From Acidobacteriota bacterium (GTDB lineage: Bacteria; Acidobacteriota; Terriglobia; Acidoferrales; UBA7541), in the NCBI GenBank assembly GCA_019239815.1, contig JAFAZL010000694.1, forward strand, positions 1-11,647: DNA of 11,647 nucleotides, given 5' to 3'. This document shows, piece after piece, positions 6,236 to 11,647 of this stretch (position 1 is its first letter; every line of letters begins with the position of its first letter). The notes under the pieces were generated by a model, which did not search any database, was not told the origin of the DNA, and worked only from the letters and a program-made list of their open reading frames with translations. The translations under genes were made by a program, and so were the position numbers.

Positions 6236-7369
6236 CTATTCGTTAAGGGAGGGCCGCAGCACGGCGATGACGAAATGTGCGAAGTGAGAAGCACCCTCGT
6301 CGAGTTGGAGCCAGCGAATCACGCAGTGCTCGGCCAAGTATTTTCCCACGCGCGCTTCCGGAATCCCGAGATGCTCGGCGAGTTGAGGCTTGATGGAGTC
6401 TCCGCCGCGGCGCGACGCTCCGCCTCGAAGCACCGCCGGAATCGCGATGCGCAGAGTCTGGCAAGCCTCAACATAGTAGTAGCTGGTCAGGTCGGAATCC
6501 GTCAGCAGCAGAACACCAGGCCCGGCTGGCGCACGTTCGATCTCGTCGAGCTTGATTGGCGAGCACGTCAGCAATCTGCGGAATTGCACTTCGAGCGACG
6601 AAAGCCGCGACGACAGCCCTGGATCGCCGTAGCGGCCACGCAGGGCTATTCCGCCGGCATCCGTCGCCGCTGGCGCTGCTTCGACGGGAAGACGTGGCAT
6701 GGACGATTCGTATGATCGCGGGCGTTGCTCGCTGGGCGATTCCGTGGTCGATGTGTGCGCTGCTCGTGACGCTGGCGTCGATGACGATTCAGAACGGGAA
6801 TGTTGCGTTCCCGTTTGGGAGCCGCTGCTCGTGCCGCGCCCTTTGCGCCGATTGCGTCCGCCACGGCGGCCGCGTCGCCGGCGCCCACCGTCGGAGGATT
6901 GCTTCTCGGTCGCGGGCGAACTCGCAGCCGATTCAGCGGGCTCCGATTCAGCGTTGGATTCCGAAGAAGCGTCCTGTGTCGTTTCGGCAGGAGGCGTGGC
7001 GATCGCGTCGAAAATTACGGCGCTATCCTCGAATGGCGCGCCAGCCTCGGGAACCGGAACTGGAATGCGAGCCGGCGCCAGCTGCGGAAAATCGAGCTGT
7101 GAGTCGCCGTGGGATTCCGATTCCCCGCCCAGGCGCGTCGCGGCCTGCTGCGCCTTCGTTTTCCAATCGGCGCGGCGAAAACGCGCGGCGGCCGTGCTGT
7201 ACCACTTCGCGGCTTCCGCATTCTGGCTGGCGGTTTCGAACACACGCGCGAGTTCGAAAGCAACCATTGCGTCCTGCGTTTTCTCGAAGAGTGTAGATAG
7301 TTGTGCTGCGGGGTCTTTCCCGGTGCGAGCGCGGCGAATGCGCGCGGTGATTTGTTTCCAGTCCGCCAT
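6236..7369 (-). CDS. TPR-like protein with basic linker and degenerate GIY-YIG-like C-terminus
   Basis: A 377-residue protein with three parts. Residues 1-80 are helical and TPR-like, with Ala-rich pairs ending near WKTKAQQAATRL. Residues about 85-240 are low-complexity Ser/Pro/Glu/Arg, with a strongly basic patch RRRRGRRGGRNRRKGRG at 163-179 that could bind nucleic acid. Residues about 250-377 follow the order of a GIY-YIG domain: GVLLL (285-289), YYYVE (297-301), TLR (305-307), IRW (351-353), and a final helix ending LRP-x2-N (371-376). Usual catalytic features are changed: the Gly of YVG is Glu301, and the helix glutamate position reads Ala/His (FAHF). It is therefore probably not a nuclease. 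I chose the ATG at 7369 over the in-frame ATG at 7390 because an extended -10 box overlaps the latter. Neither start has a clear ribosome binding site. The domain call is by eye only. Confidence 0.7.
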   Translation of the reverse strand: MADWKQITARIRRARTGKDPAAQLSTLFEKTQDAMVAFELARVFETASQNAEAAKWYSTAAARFRRADWKTKAQQAATRLGGESESHGDSQLDFPQLAPARIPVPVPEAGAPFEDSAVIFDAIATPPAETTQDASSESNAESEPAESAASSPATEKQSSDGGRRRRGRRGGRNRRKGRGTSSGSQTGTQHSRSESSSTPASRAAHTSTTESPSEQRPRSYESSMPRLPVEAAPAATDAGGIALRGRYGDPGLSSRLSSLEVQFRRLLTCSPIKLDEIERAPAGPGVLLLTDSDLTSYYYVEACQTLRIAIPAVLRGGASRRGGDSIKPQLAEHLGIPEARVGKYLAEHCVIRWLQLDEGASHFAHFVIAVLRPSLNE

Positions 7370-7388
7370 ACGTCGATTGCTGCCAGGC

Positions 7389-7397
7389 ATTGTAGCA
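7389..7397 (-). promoter_or_regulatory. Extended -10 promoter of the GIY-YIG-like gene
   Basis: On the - strand TGC-TACAAT (7397 to 7389) matches the extended -10 form TGn-TAnnnT. Transcription would begin near 7382, inside the longer reading frame, leaving a leader of about 13 bases before the ATG at 7369. A -35 is weak, which extended -10 promoters tolerate. Confidence 0.5.
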
Positions 7398-7443
7398 GTG
7401 AGTGAGGTGAGCTACCAGTGCGTGCACCTTGGCGTGTGCGATT

Positions 7444-7459
7444 TTGCGCCGAGGCGCAA
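7444..7459. repeat. Hairpin TTGCGC-CGAG-GCGCAA between divergent genes
   Basis: A perfect 6-bp inverted repeat with a four-base CGAG loop (seven pairs if the C-G closes) lies midway in the 219-base gap between the divergent GIY-YIG-like and FecR-like genes. It is placed where an operator could control either gene. There is no T-run, so it is not a terminator. Confidence 0.4.
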
Positions 7460-7588
7460 CGCTAAGTCGGTGGAATTCCCACACTTTCCTACTGAGTAGC
7501 GGTCTGTACTATTAGGTGTCATAGTCCGGACAGGTATACGGTTCGTATTGCAACCAAAGTATTCTGGATTAGCCCTCATGGAGAGACG

Positions 7589-8296
7589 ATGGCGCGCTTG
7601 CGCGACCTGATTCGCACAACCACGGCCGCAGTGTTGTCGTTCGGACTCGTTTTCACTTGCATTTCGAACGGATCGATATCGCACGCCTCCACAGTGGGGT
7701 TTGGCACTGTTGTGTCGGCTGATCGTGCTCGCGTGGGAACCGCAAAGGCAACGGTGGGCACCACCGTCCTCTCTGGAGACACGCTCGATACCGACAAATT
7801 CGGCAGCCTTCAAGTGCGCGCTGGTGCGGCTCGATTGCTGTTGACTAGCCAAAGCCAGGTGACCTGGGCAAACGATGAGGCCGGTGCATCGGCAACACTG
7901 AAGAACGGCACGGCAATTTTCTCGACGGCGAACGCGAAAGCATTCGCGCTGCATGCAGGAGTTGCAACCATCCGCCCGAACGGCGACGCAGCCACAGTGG
8001 GAAGCGTCACGATTTTGAATCCGAAAGAACTGGCCGTCAGTTGCTCGCACGGAGCGCTCGCGATTTCAGTGGAAGACGACACAAAGATCGTCGCCGAGGG
8101 TACTGCGTATCGTGTGGTCCTGGATCCGGACGCTGCGGCACAAGAACAGGATTCCAATAATCCGCCGCCGGTATTCGCGCAAAAACAACCCCGTAAATCA
8201 GGGCGCGATCGCTTCTTGATGTTTATACTGATTTTCGCAGGAATCGGAACCGCAATCGGCGTCTACTTCGCCCTCGAAAGCCCCGACCGCCCGTAA
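7589..8296 (+). CDS. Exported FecR-like-domain protein with C-terminal membrane anchor
   Basis: A 235-residue envelope protein. The N-terminus has basic residues (Arg3, Arg5, Arg9), a hydrophobic stretch (about 11-26) and a possible signal-peptidase site after SHA (31-33). Residues about 36-165 are beta-rich and carry the FecR-type pattern of short strands and glycines: VGTTVLSGDTLDT at 56-68, then a GSLQVRAG turn (72-79), LLLTSQSQVTW (83-93) and LKNGTAIF (104-111). A Pro/Gln/Lys linker follows, and one hydrophobic helix (about 209-228) with a short C-terminal end. It may be a periplasmic beta-domain tethered at its C-terminus. The FecR likeness is a fold-level guess, and no TonB or ECF sigma partner is nearby to suggest iron signalling. 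GGAGAG ends three bases before the ATG, slightly close. The gene converges on ridA across the hairpin repeat. Confidence 0.7.
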   Translation: MARLRDLIRTTTAAVLSFGLVFTCISNGSISHASTVGFGTVVSADRARVGTAKATVGTTVLSGDTLDTDKFGSLQVRAGAARLLLTSQSQVTWANDEAGASATLKNGTAIFSTANAKAFALHAGVATIRPNGDAATVGSVTILNPKELAVSCSHGALAISVEDDTKIVAEGTAYRVVLDPDAAAQEQDSNNPPPVFAQKQPRKSGRDRFLMFILIFAGIGTAIGVYFALESPDRP

Positions 8297-8338
8297 CAAA
8301 TTCTGTTTCGCAATGCATTTAGCGCGCTGCCTAAAAAT

Positions 8339-8389
8339 GCGTAGGGGCGCAGCTTTACCCTGAGGGTTTTGCTCGAAGGGCTCCTACGC
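8339..8389. repeat. Large hairpin in the convergent gap, possible dispersed repeat
   Basis: GCGTAGGGGC (8339-8348) pairs with GCTCCTACGC (8380-8389) over ten positions with one G-T pair. Inside the 31-base loop are AGC (8351-8353) with GCT (8371-8373) and a smaller hairpin ACCC-TGA-GGGT (8357-8367). It lies between the convergent FecR-like and ridA genes and could help end both transcripts, but it lacks T-runs at the base. The nested form resembles short intergenic repeats I associate with Acidobacteria. Whether this one is repeated cannot be told from one window. Confidence 0.55.
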
Positions 8390-8441
8390 CCCACCTCGGC
8401 AAGATCGAAGCGATCGCTGATATCTGGGTTTTCTTTGCGCA

Positions 8442-8819
8442 CTACACCGACGCAATCACTTCAATTTCAACGGACGCGTCTTTTGGCAGACGCGCGACTT
8501 GCACTGTGGAACGCGCGGGATGCGCGGCGGTGAAATACTTTGCGTAGACTTCATTCATCGCGGGAAATTCGTTCATGTCTTTCAGGAAGACGGTCGTCTT
8601 CACCACGTGGTGCAGGTTCGAGCCGGCGGCTTCGAGAATGCCTTTGATATTTTCCAGCACGCGCTCGGTTTGCGCCTTGATGTCGCCTGAGATCATTTCG
8701 TTGGTCTTGGGATCGAGCGGAATCTGGCCCGACAAATAGAGGAGGCCATTGATCTTGACCCCTTGCGAGTAAGGGCCGATCGGTTTCGGACCTCGATCGG
8801 AATTGACGATGTCTTTCAT
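8442..8819 (-). CDS. ridA: RidA family reactive imine/enamine deaminase
   Basis: A 125-residue member of the Rid (YjgF/YER057c/UK114) family at full length. These trimeric cytosolic enzymes hydrolyse reactive enamine/imine intermediates such as 2-aminoacrylate, made by PLP enzymes, and so protect against metabolic damage. Visible family signs are PIGPYSQG (13-20, with Tyr17), YLSGQIP (28-34) and the C-terminal [12 protein letters not shown] (101-112). In the last, Arg103 matches the Arg105 that binds the substrate carboxylate in E. coli RidA. Glu118/Glu120 in VEIE stand where the family keeps its acidic residue. All active-site positions I can check are present, so it should be active. AAGGAGG lies seven bases ahead of the ATG. 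It begins 21 bases after the stop codon of the M1-like gene, so the two are very probably one operon. Confidence 0.95.
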   Translation of the reverse strand: MKDIVNSDRGPKPIGPYSQGVKINGLLYLSGQIPLDPKTNEMISGDIKAQTERVLENIKGILEAAGSNLHHVVKTTVFLKDMNEFPAMNEVYAKYFTAAHPARSTVQVARLPKDASVEIEVIASV

Positions 8820-8840
8820 GGCGTAGCCTCCTTGGCCAGT

Positions 8841-10310
8841 TTAGTTTTGAAATGTAACCACGCCCGCGCTGGTTTCACCTTCATAGCGGGCGCGAAAGTC
8901 TTGTGGGACTCCGGCGCGTTTCATCCAGTGGCGCACGAACTCGCCAACGTTTTGATGTGTCTCCTGGTCGAATGCGGAGATGAGATCGGTGATATCGAAG
9001 CCGCCGCCACGCCTCGCGTAGAGCATGTGGCTGAGCGCGTCGGCAAAAGCTTTCTGGCCGTAGCGATCCTGGAGAGCGAAGAAAATCAAGAGGCTCTTAG
9101 CGCGTACCACTTCATCCGGCTCCGGCTTGCCCGGTTGTCCATTCAGTGGGACGACTTTCAGAGCACGCCGAATCGCCGCGGTACGGAATTGTGGTCCTCC
9201 GGCGGCCTCCTGTCCATTAACGGCGGCGAAAGCGGGAAGCGCGGCAAGCGGCGGATCTTGTTCGTAGAACCCGGGATTTTGGCCATAGCCAAGCCAGGTC
9301 GATGCGAGCGACGGCCCCGCGGCAGCGACAACGTCAGGCGCGCCCTTTGTCAGATCGACCATCACCGTATCGAGCGATGCCATTTCCGCGGTTGGCTTGG
9401 TGCCGGGTTCGGAAATCAGCCCGAAAAAATAAGACGCCGTGCTGCTGAAGCAATTGTCGACGACGGGACATTCCACCAGCCACAAATCTCGGGAGTTGTG
9501 GACGCGTTTGCCGAACATCGCGTCGTAGGACTTCATCGCGGAAGCGAGTCCGGAGGCGGATTGACGGAGCGGCTCGACGTTTTGCTGTGCTCGACTCCAG
9601 AGGGTGACCGTGTCTGGCGCTGCCTTGAATTGCACCGAGAGATAGCGGCCGGCGATGACGAACGGGTAGCCGTCCTTGAGTTGCTGTGTATACCTGATGA
9701 CCTGCTCGCCGTTGCTCTTCGATTTCTTCGGTTTCTCGCCGCTGGCGTGAACCAGAAAATTCTGCGGAACGCGAATCGTCATCTGCCATTTCGCAGGTGG
9801 CACGCCGCCTGTAGCGAAAGCGCCGCGCGCGGGCATCAGCTGCGGGCTCCAGCCTTCGGACGGCAGGAAGAACGCGTCGGGGGCGAAGCTGAAGTTGTGG
9901 TCACCGGCGACTGCTTGTTTGTATTCGACCGCGAGTTTCAGCGTGTGCTTCTCGGAAACCTTCCACGAATCGGATATTTTCAAAATGGAGTTGCGCCGAT
10001 TGTCGGGAGAAATATCGAGTGTGACCGCGCGGCCGTCCCACTCGACAACCGGATCTGCAAAATGAAATCGCCGGCGGCCCGGCAGACGAACTTCCAGCGT
10101 GTTGAGCGGACGAAGACCGTTGTTGCGGAGTTGATAGGTCGCATCGATCTGAATTACCGGCTCTGGAACGGGAATGAAATGGACTTCGATTTCCTGCTTG
10201 TCGATGGTGTAACCCGGACCAAGCGCGGCGGTACAGCCGAAATTGCAGAATACGGCGACGAGCGCGATGAGGAAGAGCGGCAGACGGTTGATGTTTGCGG
10301 CGCGCTGCAC
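8841..10310 (-). CDS. Exported M1-peptidase homologue without zinc ligands
   Basis: A 489-residue exported protein. A hydrophobic signal (about 10-25) ends in NFGCTAA. Cys26 does not sit in a good lipobox, so a cleaved signal peptide or membrane anchor is likelier. Residues about 35-225 are beta-rich, like the M1 N-terminal domain. Residues about 250-475 follow the M1 catalytic domain in order. Where active members read HELAHxWxG, this one reads PSLASTWLG (333-341), and the later NEGFA glutamate region reads LPAFA (358-362). Both histidines and both glutamates are thus lost. The helical tail is kept: FALQDRYG (411-418), ITDLISAF (440-447), FVRHWMKRAGVP (458-469). I infer a non-catalytic binding or scaffold role. 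The GTG at 10310 has no Shine-Dalgarno, and TACAAT ends 9 bases before it, suggesting a leaderless mRNA. RidA follows 21 bases downstream. Confidence 0.75.
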   Translation of the reverse strand: MQRAANINRLPLFLIALVAVFCNFGCTAALGPGYTIDKQEIEVHFIPVPEPVIQIDATYQLRNNGLRPLNTLEVRLPGRRRFHFADPVVEWDGRAVTLDISPDNRRNSILKISDSWKVSEKHTLKLAVEYKQAVAGDHNFSFAPDAFFLPSEGWSPQLMPARGAFATGGVPPAKWQMTIRVPQNFLVHASGEKPKKSKSNGEQVIRYTQQLKDGYPFVIAGRYLSVQFKAAPDTVTLWSRAQQNVEPLRQSASGLASAMKSYDAMFGKRVHNSRDLWLVECPVVDNCFSSTASYFFGLISEPGTKPTAEMASLDTVMVDLTKGAPDVVAAAGPSLASTWLGYGQNPGFYEQDPPLAALPAFAAVNGQEAAGGPQFRTAAIRRALKVVPLNGQPGKPEPDEVVRAKSLLIFFALQDRYGQKAFADALSHMLYARRGGGFDITDLISAFDQETHQNVGEFVRHWMKRAGVPQDFRARYEGETSAGVVTFQN

Positions 10311-10319
10311 GATCAGTCG

Positions 10320-10325
10320 ATTGTA
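10320..10325 (-). promoter_or_regulatory. -10 box of the M1-like/ridA operon
   Basis: TACAAT on the - strand (10325 to 10320) is one base from consensus. TTCGCC stands 17 bases upstream as a weak -35. Transcription would begin near 10313, within a few bases of the GTG at 10310, leaving no room for a ribosome binding site. Confidence 0.5.
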
Positions 10326-10460
10326 GACGGGAAATGCGCTGGGGCGAAGTTACGACTGACTCGAAGCGTCCACTGAATCACAACTCGTTACGTACCGGCT
10401 TTCGTTACCCCTGTACCTCCGGTCGGGTATCGGCCAAAACACAGCCGTTCGCGCCGCCCA

Positions 10461-10487
10461 TTGCGTTGCGGCGAGTCCTCTTAGAAT
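10461..10487 (+). promoter_or_regulatory. Promoter of the helical-repeat lipoprotein gene
   Basis: TTGCGT (10461-10466), a 15-base spacer and TAGAAT (10482-10487) make a plausible sigma-70 promoter. The expected start of transcription is about 10494, which is the GTG start codon itself. It shares a 183-base gap with the divergent M1-like gene. No other structure stands out in that gap. Confidence 0.5.
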
Positions 10488-10493
10488 TAAGGT

Positions 10494-11105
10494 GTGAAGC
10501 GCTCGCACCTCATGTTCGGCACCTGGATGTTCGCCCTCGCGGTGGGCTGCCATCAGCACCCCTTGATGGATTATCGCCCGCTCGATCAGGCCGGCATGAA
10601 TTCCAGCACTATCGAGCGCGTCAAAACCCTCAATATTTCGGATTCCGAGCTGCAGCAGCTTGTTCGCCTGAAAGGCGCCGGGATCAGCGATGACACCTGC
10701 GTCACACTTGTTTCATCGGCTCACGACCACAAGCATTTGTTCAGTAGCGCAGATTCTGTCGCCAATCTCCTGAATGCGCGGTATACCGAATCGGATGTCC
10801 TTACTTACGCGCAAGCGGACAAGCTGGATTCCATCAGTGGCGACGCGGTCATGCTGCGGTTGATTGGTTTGTCCGATTCCACGGTCAGCGCGATTCTGCA
10901 ACGCGATCTGCAAGGTTTGCCGACGATAAGCTCCGCCGCGATCGGCCGGCTGAAAAATACCGGACTGACCGAAAAGCATATTCTTGAGTTGATTTCTCAG
11001 GGAATTACAGAAGAGCAGGCCGAATTGACGGCGAGTTCGCGGGAAGCCGCGCGCAATCACGCGAATACAGATTTCGTCCACGTTCGCGGTCGCAAACCCC
11101 GGTAG
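10494..11105 (+). CDS. Small lipoprotein with degenerate helical repeats
   Basis: A 203-residue protein. Lys2/Arg3, a hydrophobic stretch (7-17) and AVGC (16-19) form an acceptable lipobox, so Cys19 is probably lipidated and the protein exported. The mature part is all-helical and carries loose repeats of the form L-x3-G-[IL]-[ST]-[DE]-x2-[IV]-x2-[LI]: LNISDSELQQL (46-56), GAGISDDTCVTLV (61-73), IGLSDSTVSAIL (123-134), NTGLTEKHILELI (154-166) and QGITEEQAEL (168-177). I know no named family for it; such repeats suggest a protein-binding surface. The GTG at 10494 is preferred over Met7 (ATG at 10512) because it supplies the basic n-region of the signal peptide. There is no usable Shine-Dalgarno, and the transcript may begin at this codon. 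It converges on the RelA/SpoT gene after 38 bases that show no clear terminator. Confidence 0.7.
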   Translation: MKRSHLMFGTWMFALAVGCHQHPLMDYRPLDQAGMNSSTIERVKTLNISDSELQQLVRLKGAGISDDTCVTLVSSAHDHKHLFSSADSVANLLNARYTESDVLTYAQADKLDSISGDAVMLRLIGLSDSTVSAILQRDLQGLPTISSAAIGRLKNTGLTEKHILELISQGITEEQAELTASSREAARNHANTDFVHVRGRKPR

Positions 11106-11143
11106 GACATCCCCATACTTCCCAACTTTTTCTCCGATAGAAC

Positions 11144-11647
11144 TCAGACGGTAGGTTGGTAGACGCGTTCGACACCGTAGACGCCCTGGATTTTGCGGAT
11201 GTTGGCGAGGATGGATTCGAGCTGGCGTCGATCTACGATTTCGAGATTTACATCGACTTGCGCGTTCTGGCGGTCGGGACGGCTTTCGAGATTGTGGATG
11301 TTACATCCGGCATTGCTGATCACGGCGGTCACTTCGGCGAGCAAACCAGCTCGGTCCTTGGCGCGAATGAGGAGCTGCACGAGGAATTTTGCGGTGGTGC
11401 CTTCGCCACCCCATTCGACCGCGATGCGACGCTCAGTCTGATACAGAAGGTTTTGAACGTTGGGACAAGTGCGCGTGTGAACCGCGACGCCGCGACCGCG
11501 CGTAATGTAGCCAATGATGTCGTCGCCGGGAATTGGATTGCAACACTTCGCGCGGTAAACGAGTAGATCGTCCTGGCCTTTGACGACTAACGGCGCTTCG
11601 CCGAAGCCGAGCATGCGCTTGACGGTTTTGACCAGCGTGGTCGAGGA
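11144..11647 (-). CDS. RelA/SpoT-family (p)ppGpp synthetase/hydrolase, C-terminal part
   Basis: The last 167 residues of an RSH protein; the gene begins beyond the right edge. RSH enzymes make and/or degrade (p)ppGpp in the stringent response, and this end is the regulatory part that senses the ribosome or effectors. Counting from the first visible residue, the zinc-finger/CC domain shows Cys35, Cys36, His57 and Cys61. This spacing matches Cys612, Cys613, His634 and Cys638 of E. coli RelA. The motif CCNPIPGDDI is typical. An ACT domain follows (about 87-163, with DRAGLLAEVT and NIHNL) up to the TGA. No frameshift is visible. The catalytic domains lie outside the window, so I cannot say whether it is a RelA-like synthetase or a bifunctional Rel/SpoT. 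In phyla with a single RSH, the bifunctional form is usual. Confidence 0.95.
   Translation of the reverse strand, partial: SSTTLVKTVKRMLGFGEAPLVVKGQDDLLVYRAKCCNPIPGDDIIGYITRGRGVAVHTRTCPNVQNLLYQTERRIAVEWGGEGTTAKFLVQLLIRAKDRAGLLAEVTAVISNAGCNIHNLESRPDRQNAQVDVNLEIVDRRQLESILANIRKIQGVYGVERVYQPTV

Noticed and set aside
7370..7390. The in-frame ATG at 7390 as start of the GIY-YIG-like gene
   Set aside because: An extended -10 box (TGC-TACAAT) overlaps it, so transcription probably begins downstream of it. The seven extra residues add nothing structural.
6699..7499. A 266-codon + strand frame opposite the TPR/GIY-YIG-like gene
   Set aside because: It is the mirror of the low-complexity Arg/Ser linker and the shared promoter region. 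Its composition is biased and shows no domain.
8763..10376. A 537-codon open frame on the + strand opposite the M1-like gene and ridA start
   Set aside because: It has the same codon-register artefact as the frame opposite the radical SAM gene. The translated sequence is low-quality and Arg/Glu/Val-rich, and the - strand holds the recognisable M1 and RidA families.

Overview
The window looks like ordinary chromosome from a bacterium of the Acidobacteriota (Koribacter/Terriglobus-like). This placement is an inference. It rests on a GC content judged by eye to be in the high fifties, a Tes-like radical SAM protein of the type tied to membrane-spanning lipids, a FecR-like secreted protein, and a structured intergenic repeat of a style common in that phylum. 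I see no phage, insertion-sequence, CRISPR, tRNA or rRNA signal. Ten protein genes lie fully inside the window. An eleventh, the 3' end of a RelA/SpoT-type (p)ppGpp synthetase/hydrolase, runs off the right edge.

Left part (1-3667). A 583-residue GT-C/PMT-type membrane glycosyltransferase on the + strand converges on a short-chain dehydrogenase with only 8 bases between them. To the right, on the - strand, are a 124-residue membrane protein, an FmdB-family zinc-ribbon protein and a 69-residue membrane-anchored protein with a Gly/His tail. The last two start from a recognisable promoter, are 11 bases apart, and both end in glycine-rich tails loaded with metal ligands.

Middle (3678-7499). A bidirectional rho-independent terminator closes a large radical SAM gene of the Tes-like (tetraether/membrane-spanning lipid synthase) group. 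Its 356-base upstream region carries paired direct repeats and a GC-rich palindrome. Upstream of that, and read the same way, is a three-part protein: a TPR-like N-terminus, a basic low-complexity linker, and a C-terminus I read as a degenerate GIY-YIG fold.

Right part (7500-11647). A FecR-like secreted protein on the + strand converges on a RidA-family deaminase, with a large hairpin repeat between them. RidA is 21 bases downstream of an exported M1-peptidase homologue that has lost all its zinc ligands. Divergent from this pair is a small lipoprotein with helical repeats. Both genes of this divergent pair appear to start at GTG codons directly behind -10 boxes, as leaderless mRNAs would. 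The RelA/SpoT end faces the lipoprotein.

The genes do not form one pathway. The most interesting items are the Tes-like enzyme, the dead M1 homologue paired with RidA, the degenerate GIY-YIG protein, the FmdB plus Gly/His pair and the leaderless divergent pair.
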